A stretch of 64,000 nt of DNA from assembly GCF_020042285.1 (NCBI RefSeq), contig NZ_CP083388.1, positions 2,134,001 to 2,198,000 of the forward strand, read 5' to 3'. The notes under the pieces were generated by a model. That model was not told the DNA's origin. It searched no databases and was given only the letters and a program-made list of their open reading frames with translations. Position numbers and translations under genes: made by a program. Of the stretch, positions 16,718-31,700 are shown one piece after another (the first letter of the stretch is position 1; every line of letters begins with the position of its first letter). Origin of the DNA: Ferruginibacter albus (GTDB lineage: Bacteria; Bacteroidota; Bacteroidia; Chitinophagales; Chitinophagaceae).

Positions 16718-19700
16718 ATGGGCAAAGGCTTTTTTTTTATATCCTTCCGCAAACTTATTTTTCCGTTTTTATTAATTGCATCGCTTTTTTGCACTACTAA
16801 TACAATTGCACAAACTTTTTGCCAAACCTGGTCGTTAGCATCATCAACAGCGCAAACAGCTAATTCGGGCAATTCAACAACAGGCAATACAGAATTGATC
16901 GGCGCAGGAATGGCTACTCCAACCTATACAAACTCAGGTGGCTTTAGCTGGCAACGCTTTAATAAACCCGGTGGTGTAAACTGGCCGGCTACCGTTAATA
17001 CAGCCGATAATATTTATCTTGAATTTCCTATAACACCTGCAACTGGGAATAACCTAACAATAACGAGTATTACTTTTAATACATTCCTAAGCAATAGTTC
17101 AGGTTCTCTTATTTTTAATGTATACGATGGAACTACTCCAACCGGAGCAACAGGCACAGCCTCTTCTACCAGTTCCGGTTCACCAGATAATGTTTCTATT
17201 CCGGTATCTATTTCGGTCCCCAACGGTTCTTCCAAATCATTACGCTTATATATAACAGGTAATAATGGAAGAACACTTGCTATAAAAAATGTTGTTATAT
17301 GCGGAACATCAACTGCTGCATTCTGTGCCAATGCAACGTTAGGTGCTAATACTGCAGTGGCCGCCGGTACAATGGGTGCAGGAACCACCAGTAACATTCT
17401 TACTAATTTTTCTGTTGGTGCGCAAACAGCTTTAACCTTAACGAATTTTACGTTTCCATTTACAAATAGCGGGTTAACTGCAAGCGATATATCTAATTAT
17501 AAACTTTACTACACTCCTACCAATATATTTACAGGAGCTACTTTATTAAGTACTGTTACTACTAATTTAACAACAAGTCCAATTAATTTTGGTCCGTTTT
17601 CTCAATCTATTACTGCAAATACTGCAGGATATTTCTGGGTGACTACCGATGTTGCAGGCGGTGCTACATCAGGGCATAGTATTACACCTTCCGCAATAGC
17701 CACAAGCAATTTAACTTTTTCGGGCACACCTACTACCTGTGGCTCCATAGCAGCTCAAGGCGCACAACAGATCATCGTATTATCTCCTCCAACTATTACA
17801 ACCACTGCAGCCACAGGCGTTACCAGCACAACTGCTACAACAGGTGGTAATGTTACCAGCGATGGAGGCTCTAATATTTTAGAACGGGGTATCATTTATA
17901 GTACCAGCCCAATTACAGATACCAATAGCACATCAGGTGGCGGCAAAATCCTGAACGGAGTGAACAGTACCGGATCTTTTTCTACTTCACTTACAGGTTT
18001 ACAACCCAATACCACTTATTATGTAAAAGCTTTTGCCGTTAACTCCGCAGGAGTAACCTATGGTACAGTACAAACATTTACCACACCGCCAACACCTCCA
18101 AGAAATTGCCTTAGTGGAGGAACCTACAATGGATGGCCCGGGAAATACGGTTCTTTTTATTTATACGCATATGCTAAAGCAGGAGAAAAAATTGATTGGG
18201 ATGTTATTAGAACAAATGATGGAGGTAATCCCGGTACATGGACAATTAATATATATACACCTACCGGTTTTTTGACCAGTTGTACTATTAATGGTACGGT
18301 AGGAAGTGATTGTACAACAGCATTACAGAATGTAACAGCAGGTACAGAAGGTATCTGGACATTAGAAGCGATCCCCACCAGCACTTCAGATGACAACATT
18401 GTTTGCCCACGAATAAATGTGTACAATTCCGGCGGTACAGAAATTACCGGAAGAACATGGACAGAAAGCTTACATGGACATGATAATTCATCCGGCGTTG
18501 AGCCTGATTTTACTTTGTATTTTTTAACTCCGGGCGGATATCAATATTCTGCTACTTATTCCGGCATGAATGGTTTGTATTATACCATTGTATCCGATTC
18601 ATTGGGTGTTCGTACAGCACCGGGGTCTTGTACTTCTGCTTATTCAAGCGTTTCTTATTCGGGAGTTAGTTCAGGTTTAGGCCCTGATGATGCCAATTGC
18701 GGCCCTTCTAACAAAATATTCTTTTCTTCTTTTGATGCCGGGCTTCCTGCATCGGCTCCACGTTTTAATGTAGCTGCAGGGAGCGGACAAGTAACAGAAT
18801 CATTACTAACGCCACCGGTTATCCCAACTCTTTCAAATCCTGTTTTCAGCAGAACGAGCGCTTGTTTGGCAGCAGGTAAGATCAATTTTAATGTAACCAA
18901 TTTTACGGGATCTGGAGTAATAGAGATTGATGTAAATAATAATGGCAGCTATGACGATCCTGTAGATATAAAAGATACGCTAAACTTTTCCAATGGCGCC
19001 AACTCTATTCCATTTAATGGATTAGACGGACTAGGAAATCAAATACCTATTTGGCAGCCAATGAATGTGAAAGTACTGATCGATAAAATTGGTGAAACGC
19101 ATTTTGTACAAACTGATATAGAAATTTTTGGAGGGTTAAGAGTGACCAGGTTAAATGGTCCTCAAGCGCCGGACAACACTATTTATTGGAATGACACTAA
19201 TCTTCCAAGTGGTTCTAACTGTTCTACTACACCATTAATAAACGGATCAGGTGGAGTGAATAGTTCCGGTGGCGGCGTGCATGACTGGACAGGTTGCGGA
19301 AGCAGTGCTACTGATAACGGAACAAACAGCGGTTCTATTAATCAAGGCTCCTGGGGTAATCAACGTTTAATTGACAACTGGGCTTATGTACAAGATAGCT
19401 CACTAACACATACTCTATTTGTTGCGCCTGTTATTGATACTACTTTTGCTTCTGTTTGTACAACTGCTTTACCTTATGTATGGAGCGGTCATACGTATAA
19501 CACATCAGGAACTTTTAATGACACATTAACAAGCTCATCGGGTTGTGATTCTATTTCAACATTAGTATTGTCAGTAACCAATTGCGGTACATCCTGCGAT
19601 GCATCTATGATCGTAGATGCAACATCAGCCATTACTATAAACGGAAGTGTAGAAGCTGCGTGGAGCAAAGCATTACCAAAGCCCATTCAAAAAGCAACTA

Positions 19701-22700
19701 TCGGTACCATACCTGCAGATTTTGTAGGCACACAATGGAGAGGAATGTATGATGCCAACAATCTGTATTTATTAGTGCAGGTTAATGATCCTAATAATCA
19801 AAACGATGGCCCCAACTGGTGGGATGATGATGCTGTAGAAATTTTTATTGATGGCAATAACAGTAAAGGGACATCATACGATGCGGATGATTTTCAATTT
19901 GGGGTAAAAAGAGATGGAACAAAACAAGGTGGAACAAATATTGGCAGCAGGCTTGCCAATATAACCACTGCTGTTAATTCTAACGCTGCCGGGTACACGG
20001 TAGAAATTGCCATTCCCTGGACACAAATTGGAGGAGTACCTACAGATGGAAGAACGATCGGCATTGATGTGCAGGTAGATGATGATGATGATGGAGGTGC
20101 GAGAGATAGACAGGTTTCGTGGAGCACCAATAACAACCAGGCATTTACCAATCCAAGCTTATTTGGACAAGCCCCTTTGAAAACATGTACGCCTGCCCCA
20201 CTTTCATTAATTTATGACAATACGAATCCGAGTTGTTCAGGATTTAGCAATGGTTCTATTAAAGCAACAGGTAATGGAGGAACACCCCCTTATACTTACA
20301 CACTTACTGGTCCGGGAGGTCCATATACTTCCACAACAGGAACATTTTCAGGTTTAGCACCCGGGAATTATATAGTAACGGTAATGGATGCTGTGCCTAA
20401 TACCGTTTCAAGCTCAACTATTACGATCACCAGTTTTGATAATCCATTGATCGTTTCCAACGATACAACTATCTGCCCCGGATCTGCTGTTCAATTATCT
20501 GCAACCGGCGGAAGCGGCGTATATACATGGTCTCCTGCGGGAAGTTTGAACAATCCGAATATTGCAAATCCTACTGCAACGCCAACAAGCACCACCACTT
20601 ATACGGTTACTACTCAAACCAATACCAATCTTATTACCAATCCTGATTTTGAAGCAGGCAATGTAGGTTTTACATCTGATTATATAAACTATACATCACA
20701 AACAATAGCACGACAATCGTATGCTGTCGGTACAAACCCTCAAAACCTTGATCAGTATTTTACAACATGTCCCGATCATACCACAGGTTCAGGTAAAATG
20801 TTGATCGTTGATGGATCGGATGCGACTAATGGCGCTAATTATACGTTTTGGCAACAATCTATTCCTGTTAATATTGGCTCTACCTATACATTTTCTTATT
20901 GGATACAAAAAGTGTCAACCGATCCTGCACGCGGAAATGTACAAACGCAGATCAATGGAACACAAGTAGGTAGCACTATACAAGCGCCCGCTACTACTAC
21001 ATGCGGCAACTGGCAACAGGTTACGCAAACATGGGTAGCAAACTCAAGCACTGCAACCATATCATTATATGATCTGGATATAACAGGTTTAGGTAATGAT
21101 TTTACTATTGATGACATGAATTTCTCTACACCTTGTACCGTAACAGATACGGTGAAGGTCATTGTGGATACCGTAAGAAAGAGTATTTCTGACACAAGTG
21201 TTTGTAGTAATTCATTCCCTGTAGTTTGGAATAGTAATACATACAATGCAGCTGGTTCATATAATGATACATTAACAAGTCTCGTTACTCATTGCGACTC
21301 GATTGCAACATTGCATATCACAATAAAACCAATAAGCACCAGTACAAAAGACTCAAGCGTTTGCAGCAATGCCTTACCTATAACATGGAATGGAAAAACC
21401 TATTCAACTCCAGGCTCTTACCAGGATACATTGGTAAATAGTGTAGGATGTGATTCCATTGCAACATTGAATTTGACAATAAAAGCAGTTACTACAAAAA
21501 TTATTGACACAAGTGTTTGCAACAGTACGTTGCCCTTTAATTGGAACGGGCATAATTATTCATCTGGAGGTTCATATAAAGATACTTTGGTTAATAGTGT
21601 TGGCTGTGATTCGATACTGACTTTAAATCTAACCATTAAAGACACTACAACAAGTGATACTGTGGTAACCAAATGCTCTAATCAATTACCATTTGTTTGG
21701 AATGGCAATAACTATAATACTTCGACTGTCGCTTCGCTTCACTTTACTAACAGTGCAGGTTGTGATTCGATCGCTACACTTCATTTTACAGTTAAGGACA
21801 CAACAACAAGCGATACAGTTGTAACTCGTTGCTCCAATCAATTGCCGTTTGTTTGGAATGGCAATAACTATAATGCTTCGACGGTCGCTTCATTACATTT
21901 CACTAATAGTGCAGGTTGCGACTCAATCGCTACGCTTCATTTTACTGTAAAGGATACAACGGTGAGTGATACAGTGGTAATTCGTTGTTCCAACCAATTG
22001 CCGTTTGTTTGGAATGGCAATAATTATTCTTCGTCGACAGTTGCTTCATTACATTTCACCAATAGTGCAGGTTGCGACTCCATCGCTATGCTTCACTTTA
22101 CTGTAAAGGATACAACGGTGAGCGATACTGTGGTAACCAAATGCTCTAACCAATTGCCTTTTGTTTGGAATGGCAATAATTATACAAGCTCTACTGTTGC
22201 TTCATTACATTTCACCAACAGTGCAGGTTGCGACTCCATCGCTACGCTTCATTTTACTGTAAAGGATACAACGGTGAGTGATACAGTGGTAATTCGTTGT
22301 TCCAACCAATTGCCGTTTGTTTGGAATGGCAATAACTATACAAGCTCTACAGTTGCTTCATTACATTTCACCAATAGTGCAGGTTGTGATTCGATTGCTA
22401 CACTTCACTTTACAGTTAAGGATACAACGGTGAGCGATACTGTCGTAACTCGTTGTTCTAATCAATTGCCGTTTGTTTGGAATGGTAATAATTATTCTTC
22501 GTCGACAGTTGCTTCATTACATTTTACCAATAGTGCAGGTTGTGACTCCATCGCTACACTTCACTTTACAGTTAAGGATACAACGGTGAGCGATACTGTC
22601 GTAACTCGTTGTTCTAACCAGTTGCCGTTTGTTTGGAATGGCAATAATTATTCTTCGTCAACAGTTGCTTCATTACATTTTACCAATAGTGCAGGTTGTG

Positions 22701-25700
22701 ACTCCATCGCTACACTTCACTTTACAGTTAAGGATACAACGGTGAGCGATACTGTCGTAACTCGTTGTTCTAACCAGTTGCCGTTTGTTTGGAATGGCAA
22801 TAACTATTCTTCGTCAACAGTTGCTTCATTACATTTTACCAATAGTGCAGGTTGCGACTCCATCGCTACGCTTCACTTTACTGTAAAGGATACAACGGTG
22901 AGCGATACTGTCGTAACTCGTTGTTCTAATCAATTGCCTTTTATTTGGAATGGTAATAATTATTCTTCGTCGACGGTCGCTTCATTGCATTTTACCAATA
23001 GTGCAGGTTGCGACTCCATCGCTACACTTCACTTTACAGTTAAGGATACTACAACAAGCGATACAGTTGTAACTCGTTGTTCCAACCAATTACCGTTCAT
23101 TTGGAATGGTAATAATTATACAAACTCTACCACCGCTTCACTTCACTTTACTAATAGCGCAGGTTGTGACTCCATCGCTACTCTTCACTTTACAGTTAAG
23201 GATACAACGGTGAGTGATACTGTGGTAACCAAATGCTCTAATCAATTACCATTTGTTTGGAATGGCAATAATTATATAAGCACTACAACGGCTTCGCTTC
23301 ACTTTACTAATAGTGCAGGTTGTGATTCTATCGCTACGCTTCACTTTACAGTTAAGGATACAACGGTGAGCGACACTGTCGTAACTCGTTGTTCCAACCA
23401 ATTGCCGTTTGTTTGGAATGGCAATAACTATAATGCGTCGACGGTTGCTTCATTACATTTTACCAATAGTGCAGGTTGCGACTCCATCGCTACGCTTCAC
23501 TTTACTGTAAAGGATACAACGGTGAGTGATACTGTCGTAACTCGTTGTTCTAACCAGTTGCCGTTTGTTTGGAATGGCAATAACTATAATGCGTCGACGG
23601 TTGCTTCATTACATTTTACCAATAGTGCAGGTTGCGACTCCATCGCTACGCTTCACTTTGCTGTAAAGGATACAGCGGTGAGTGATACTGTGGTAACTCG
23701 TTGTTCTAACCAGTTGCCGTTTGTTTGGAATGGCAATAACTATAATGCGTCGACAGTTGCTTCATTACATTTTACCAATAGTGCAGGTTGTGACTCCATC
23801 GCTACACTTCACTTTGCTGTAAAGGATACAGCGGTGAGCGATACTGTCGTAACTCGTTGTTCTAACCAGTTGCCATTTGTTTGGAATGGCAATAACTATA
23901 ATGCGTCGACGGTTGCTTCATTACATTTTACCAATAGTGCAGGTTGCGACTCCATCGCTACGCTTCACTTTACTGTAAAGGATACAACGGTGAGTGATAC
24001 TGTGGTAACCAAATGCTCTAATCAATTACCATTTGTTTGGAATGGCAATAATTATTCTTCGTCGACAGTTGCTTCATTACATTTTACCAATAGTGCAGGT
24101 TGTGACTCCATCGCTACGCTTCACTTTACAGTTAAGGATACAACGGTGAGCGATACTGTCGTAACTCGTTGTTCTAACCAGTTGCCGTTTGTTTGGAATG
24201 GCAATAATTATTCTTCGTCGACAGTTGCTTCATTACATTTCACCAATAGTGCAGGTTGCGACTCCATCGCTACACTTCACTTTGCTGTAAAGGATACAGC
24301 GGTGAGTGATACTGTGGTAACTCGTTGTTCTAACCAGTTGCCGTTTGTTTGGAATGGCAATAACTATAATGCGTCGACAGTTGCTTCATTACATTTTACC
24401 AATAGTGCAGGTTGTGACTCCATCGCTACACTTCACTTTGCTGTAAAGGATACAGCGGTGAGTGATACTGTGGTAACTCGTTGTTCTAACCAGTTGCCGT
24501 TTGTTTGGAATGGCAATAACTATAATGCGTCGACAGTTGCTTCATTACATTTTACCAATAGTGCAGGTTGTGACTCCATCGCTACACTTCACTTTGCTGT
24601 GAAGGACACAGCGGTGAGCGATACTGTCGTAACTCGTTGTTCTAACCAGTTGCCATTTGTTTGGAATGGCAATAACTATAATGCGTCGACGGTTGCTTCA
24701 TTACATTTTACCAATAGTGCAGGTTGCGACTCCATCGCTACGCTTCACTTTACTGTAAAGGATACAACGGTGAGTGATACAGTGGTAATTCGTTGTTCCA
24801 ACCAATTGCCGTTTGTTTGGAATGGCAATAACTATACAAGCTCTACTGTTGCTTCATTGCATTTTACTAACAGTGCAGGTTGCGACTCCATCGCTACGCT
24901 TCACTTTACAGTTAAGGATACAACGGTGAGCGATACTGTCGTAACTCGTTGTTCTAACCAGTTGCCGTTTGTTTGGAATGGCAATAACTATAATGCGTCG
25001 ACGGTCGCTTCATTGCATTTTACCAATAGTGCAGGTTGCGACTCGATTGCTACGCTTCACTTTACTGTAAAGGATACAACGGTGAGCGATACTGTCGTAA
25101 CTCGTTGTTCTAACCAATTGCCTTTTGTTTGGAATGGCAATAATTATTCTTCGTCGACAGTTGCTTCATTACATTTTGCCAATAGTGCAGGTTGTGATTC
25201 TATCGCTACGCTTCACTTTACTGTAAAGGATACAACGGTGAGCGATACTGTCGTAACTCGTTGTTCTAACCAATTGCCTTTTGTTTGGAATGGCAATAAT
25301 TATTCTTCGTCGACAGTTGCTTCATTACATTTTGCCAATAGTGCAGGTTGTGACTCCATCGCTACACTTCACTTTACAGTTAAGGATACAACGGTGAGCG
25401 ATACTGTCGTAACTCGTTGTTCTAACCAGTTGCCATTTGTTTGGAATGGCAATAACTATAATGCGTCGACGGTTGCTTCATTACATTTTACCAATAGTGC
25501 AGGTTGTGACTCCATCGCTACGCTTCACTTTACAGTTAAGGATACAACGGTGAGCGATACTGTCGTAACTCGTTGTTCTAACCAGTTGCCGTTTGTTTGG
25601 AATGGCAATAACTATACAAGCTCTACTGTTGCTTCATTGCATTTCACCAATAGTGCAGGTTGTGATTCGATCGCTACACTTCATTTTACAGTTAAGGACA

Positions 25701-28700
25701 CAACAACAAGCGATACAGTTGTAACTCGTTGCTCCAATCAATTGCCGTTTGTTTGGAATGGCAATAACTATAATGCTTCGACGGTCGCTTCATTACATTT
25801 CACTAATAGTGCAGGTTGCGACTCAATCGCTACACTTCACTTTACTGTAAAGGATACAACGGTGAGTGATACAGTCGTAACTCGTTGTTCCAATCAATTG
25901 CCGTTTGTTTGGAATGGCAATAACTATAATACTTCGACGGTCGCTTCGCTTCACTTTACTAATAGCGCAGGTTGTGACTCCATCGCTACTCTTCACTTTA
26001 CAGTTAAGGATACAACGGTGAGTGATACTGTCGTAACTCGTTGTTCCAATCAATTGCCGTTTGTTTGGAATGGCAATAATTATACAAGCTCTACAGTTGC
26101 TTCATTACATTTCACCAATAGTGCAGGTTGTGATTCGATTGCTACACTTCACTTTACTGTAAAGGATACAACGGTGAGCGATACTGTCGTAACTCGTTGT
26201 TCTAATCAATTGCCGTTTGTTTGGAATGGTAATAATTATTCTTCGTCGACAGTTGCTTCATTACATTTTACCAATAGTGCAGGTTGTGACTCCATCGCTA
26301 CACTTCACTTTACAGTTAAGGATACAACGGTGAGCGATACTGTCGTAACTCGTTGTTCTAACCAGTTGCCGTTTGTTTGGAATGGCAATAATTATTCTTC
26401 GTCAACAGTTGCTTCATTACATTTTACCAATAGTGCAGGTTGTGACTCCATCGCTACACTTCACTTTACAGTTAAGGATACAACGGTGAGCGATACTGTC
26501 GTAACTCGTTGTTCTAACCAGTTGCCGTTTGTTTGGAATGGCAATAACTATTCTTCGTCAACAGTTGCTTCATTACATTTTACCAATAGTGCAGGTTGCG
26601 ACTCCATCGCTACGCTTCACTTTACTGTAAAGGATACAACGGTGAGCGATACTGTCGTAACTCGTTGTTCTAATCAATTGCCTTTTATTTGGAATGGTAA
26701 TAATTATTCTTCGTCGACGGTCGCTTCATTGCATTTTACCAATAGTGCAGGTTGCGACTCCATCGCTACACTTCACTTTACAGTTAAGGATACTACAACA
26801 AGCGATACAGTTGTAACTCGTTGTTCCAACCAATTACCGTTCATTTGGAATGGTAATAATTATACAAACTCTACCACCGCTTCACTTCACTTTACTAATA
26901 GCGCAGGTTGTGACTCCATCGCTACTCTTCACTTTACAGTTAAGGATACAACGGTGAGTGATACTGTGGTAACCAAATGCTCTAATCAATTACCATTTGT
27001 TTGGAATGGCAATAATTATATAAGCACTACAACGGCTTCGCTTCACTTTACTAATAGTGCAGGTTGTGATTCTATCGCTACGCTTCACTTTACAGTTAAG
27101 GATACAACGGTGAGCGACACTGTCGTAACTCGTTGTTCCAACCAATTGCCGTTTGTTTGGAATGGCAATAACTATAATGCGTCGACGGTTGCTTCATTAC
27201 ATTTTACCAATAGTGCAGGTTGCGACTCCATCGCTACGCTTCACTTTACTGTAAAGGATACAACGGTGAGTGATACTGTCGTAACTCGTTGTTCTAACCA
27301 GTTGCCGTTTGTTTGGAATGGCAATAACTATAATGCGTCGACGGTTGCTTCATTACATTTTACCAATAGTGCAGGTTGCGACTCCATCGCTACGCTTCAC
27401 TTTGCTGTAAAGGATACAGCGGTGAGTGATACTGTGGTAACTCGTTGTTCTAACCAGTTGCCGTTTGTTTGGAATGGCAATAACTATAATGCGTCGACAG
27501 TTGCTTCATTACATTTTACCAATAGTGCAGGTTGTGACTCCATCGCTACACTTCACTTTGCTGTAAAGGATACAGCGGTGAGCGATACTGTCGTAACTCG
27601 TTGTTCTAACCAGTTGCCATTTGTTTGGAATGGCAATAACTATAATGCGTCGACGGTTGCTTCATTACATTTTACCAATAGTGCAGGTTGCGACTCCATC
27701 GCTACGCTTCACTTTACTGTAAAGGATACAACGGTGAGTGATACTGTGGTAACCAAATGCTCTAATCAATTACCATTTGTTTGGAATGGCAATAATTATT
27801 CTTCGTCGACAGTTGCTTCATTACATTTTACCAATAGTGCAGGTTGTGACTCCATCGCTACGCTTCACTTTACAGTTAAGGATACAACGGTGAGCGATAC
27901 TGTCGTAACTCGTTGTTCTAACCAGTTGCCGTTTGTTTGGAATGGCAATAATTATTCTTCGTCGACAGTTGCTTCATTACATTTCACCAATAGTGCAGGT
28001 TGCGACTCCATCGCTACACTTCACTTTGCTGTAAAGGATACAGCGGTGAGTGATACTGTGGTAACTCGTTGTTCTAACCAGTTGCCGTTTGTTTGGAATG
28101 GCAATAACTATAATGCGTCGACAGTTGCTTCATTACATTTTACCAATAGTGCAGGTTGTGACTCCATCGCTACACTTCACTTTGCTGTAAAGGATACAGC
28201 GGTGAGCGATACTGTCGTAACTCGTTGTTCTAACCAGTTGCCATTTGTTTGGAATGGCAATAACTATAATGCGTCGACGGTTGCTTCATTACATTTTACC
28301 AATAGTGCAGGTTGCGACTCCATCGCTACGCTTCACTTTACTGTAAAGGATACAACGGTGAGCGATACTGTCGTAACTCGTTGTTCTAACCAGTTGCCGT
28401 TTGTTTGGAATGGCAATAATTATACAAGCTCTACTGTTGCTTCATTACATTTTACCAATAGCGCTGGTTGTGATTCTATTGCTACATTACATTTAATTGT
28501 AAGTCCTCCGTCAGTTATTGTGACCGATTCTATCAAGGATTGCAGCAGCGTCACCTTTAACGGTATCACTTATACCTCATCTGCATCTGTAACGGACACG
28601 ACAAGAAGCGGAGGTGGTTGTGATAGCTTATATCATACTACTAACATCATTATTACACCAATAACTCCGGTAACGGTTACTGACTCGATAAAAGATTGCA

Positions 28701-31700
28701 GCAGCGTCACCTTTAACGGTATTACTTATACTTCATCTGCTTCGGTAAAAGATACCACAAGAAGCGCAGGCGGTTGCGATAGTTTGTATCATACGACTAA
28801 TATCATTATTGCGCCAATAACTCCGGTAACGGTTACTGACTCTATCAAAGATTGCAGCAGCGTCACCTTTAACGGTATTACGTATACCTCTTCAGCGTCC
28901 GTAACAGATACCACAAGAAGCGCAGGCGGTTGTGATAGTTTGTATCATACTACAAACATTATCATTGCTCCTATTGTTCCGGCTATTACTGTTGATTCTA
29001 TCAAGGATTGCAGCAGCGTCACCTTTAACGGTATCACTTATACCTCGTCTGCATCCGTAACGGACACGACAAGAAGTGCAGGTGGTTGCGATAGCTTATA
29101 TCATACTACTAACATCATTATTGCGCCAATAACTCCGGTAACGGTTACTGACTCTATCAAGGATTGCAGCAGCGTCACCTTTAACGGTATCACTTATACC
29201 TCGTCTGCATCCGTAACAGACACGACAAGAAGTGCAGGTGGTTGCGATAGTTTGTATCATACAACCAATATCATCATTGCACCGATCGTTCCGGTTATTA
29301 CTGTTGATTCTATCAAGGATTGCAGCAGCGTCACCTTTAACGGTATCACTTATACTTCATCTGCTTCAGTAACAGATACCACAAGAAGCGCAGGCGGTTG
29401 CGATAGTTTGTATCATACTACAAACATTATCATTGCGCCGATCGTTCCGGTAACTGTGACTGACTCTATCAAGGATTGCAGCAGTGTCACCTTTAACGGT
29501 ATCACTTATACCTCTTCAGCGTCCGTAACAGATACCACAAGAAGCGCAGGCGGTTGTGATAGCTTGTATCATACGACTAATATCATTATTGCGCCAATAA
29601 CTCCGGTAACGGTTATTGACTCGATAAAAGATTGCAGCAGCGTCACCTTTAACGGTATTACGTATACTTCATCTGCTTCGGTAACAGATACCACAAGAAG
29701 CGCAGGCGGTTGCGATAGTTTGTATCATACGACCAATATCATCATTGCGCCGATCGTTCCGGTTATTACTGTTGATTCTATCAAGGATTGCAGCAGCGTC
29801 ACCTTTAACGGTATTACGTATACCTCTTCAGCATCCGTAACAGATACCACAAGAAGTGCAGGTGGTTGTGACAGCTTGTATCATACTACAAACATTATTA
29901 TTACGCCGATAACTCCGGTAACGGTTATTGACTCGATAAAAGATTGCAGCAGCGTCACCTTTAACGGTATTACGTATACAACGTCAGCATCTGTAACAGA
30001 TACCACAAGAAGTGCAGGTGGTTGTGACAGCTTGTATCATACTACAAACATTATTATTACGCCGATAACTCCGGTAACGGTTACTGACTCTATTAAAGAT
30101 TGCAGCAGCGTCACCTTTAACGGTATTACTTATACTTCATCTGCTTCGGTAACAGATACCACAAGAAGCGCAGGCGGTTGCGATAGTTTGTATCATACGA
30201 CTAATATCATTATTGCGCCGATCGTTCCGGTTATTACTGTTGATTCTATCAAGGATTGCAGCAGCGTCACCTTTAACGGTATCACTTATACCTCTTCAGC
30301 GTCCGTAACAGATACCACAAGAAGCGCAGGCGGTTGTGATAGCTTGTATCATACGACTAATATCATTATTGCGCCAATAACTCCGGTAACGGTTATTGAC
30401 TCTATTAAAGATTGCAGCAGCGTCACCTTTAACGGTATTACGTATACTTCATCTGCTTCGGTAACAGATACCACAAGAAGCGCAGGCGGTTGCGATAGTT
30501 TGTATCATACGACCAATATCATCATTGCGCCGATCGTTCCGGTTATTACTGTTGATTCTATCAAGGATTGCAGCAGCGTCACCTTTAACGGTATCACGTA
30601 TACTTCATCTGCTTCAGTAACAGATACCACAAGAAGCGCAGGCGGTTGCGATAGTTTGTATCATACGACCAATATCATCATTGCGCCGATCGTTCCGGTT
30701 ATTACTGTTGATTCTATCAAGGATTGTAGCAGTATTACCTTTAACGGTATCACTTATACTTCATCTGCTTCGGTAACAGATACCACAAGAAGCGCAGGCG
30801 GTTGTGATAGCTTGTATCATACGACTAATATCATTATTGCGCCAATAACTCCGGTAACGGTTATTGACTCGATAAAAGATTGCAGCAGCGTCACCTTTAA
30901 CGGTATCACTTATACTTCATCTGCTTCGGTAACAGATACCACAAGAAGCGCAGGCGGTTGCGATAGTTTGTATCATACGACTAATATCATTATTGCTCCT
31001 ATTGTTCCGGTAACGGTTACTGACTCTATCAAGGATTGCAGCAGCGTTATTTTTAACGGTATAACTTATACCTCGTCTGCTTCAGTAACGGATACTACCA
31101 AAACTGCTGGTGGTTGTGATAGTTTGTATCATACAACCAATATCATCATTGCACCGATCGTTCCGTTAACGGTTACTGACTCTATCAAGGATTGCAGCAG
31201 TGTCACCTTTAACGGTATCACTTATACCTCTTCTGCTTCCGTAACAGACACGACAAGAAGTGCAGGTGGTTGTGATAGCTTGTATCATACAACCAATATC
31301 ATCATTGCACCGATCGTTCCGGTTGTTACTGTTGATTCTATCAAGGATTGCAGTAGCGTCACCTTTAACGGTATAACCTATACCTCATCTGCTTCGGTAA
31401 CAGATACCACAAGAAGCGCAGGCGGTTGTGATAGTTTGTATCATACTACTAATATCATTATTGCTCCTATTGTTCCGGTTATTACTGTCGATTCTATCAA
31501 AGATTGCAGCAGTGTCACCTTTAACGGTATTACTTATACTTCATCTGCTTCGGTAACAGATACCACAAGAAGCGCAGGCGGTTGTGATAGCTTGTATCAT
31601 ACGACTAATATCATTATTGCGCCAATAACTCCGGTAACGGTTATTGACTCGATAAAAGATTGCAGCAGTGTCACCTTTAACGGTATCACTTATACCTCTT

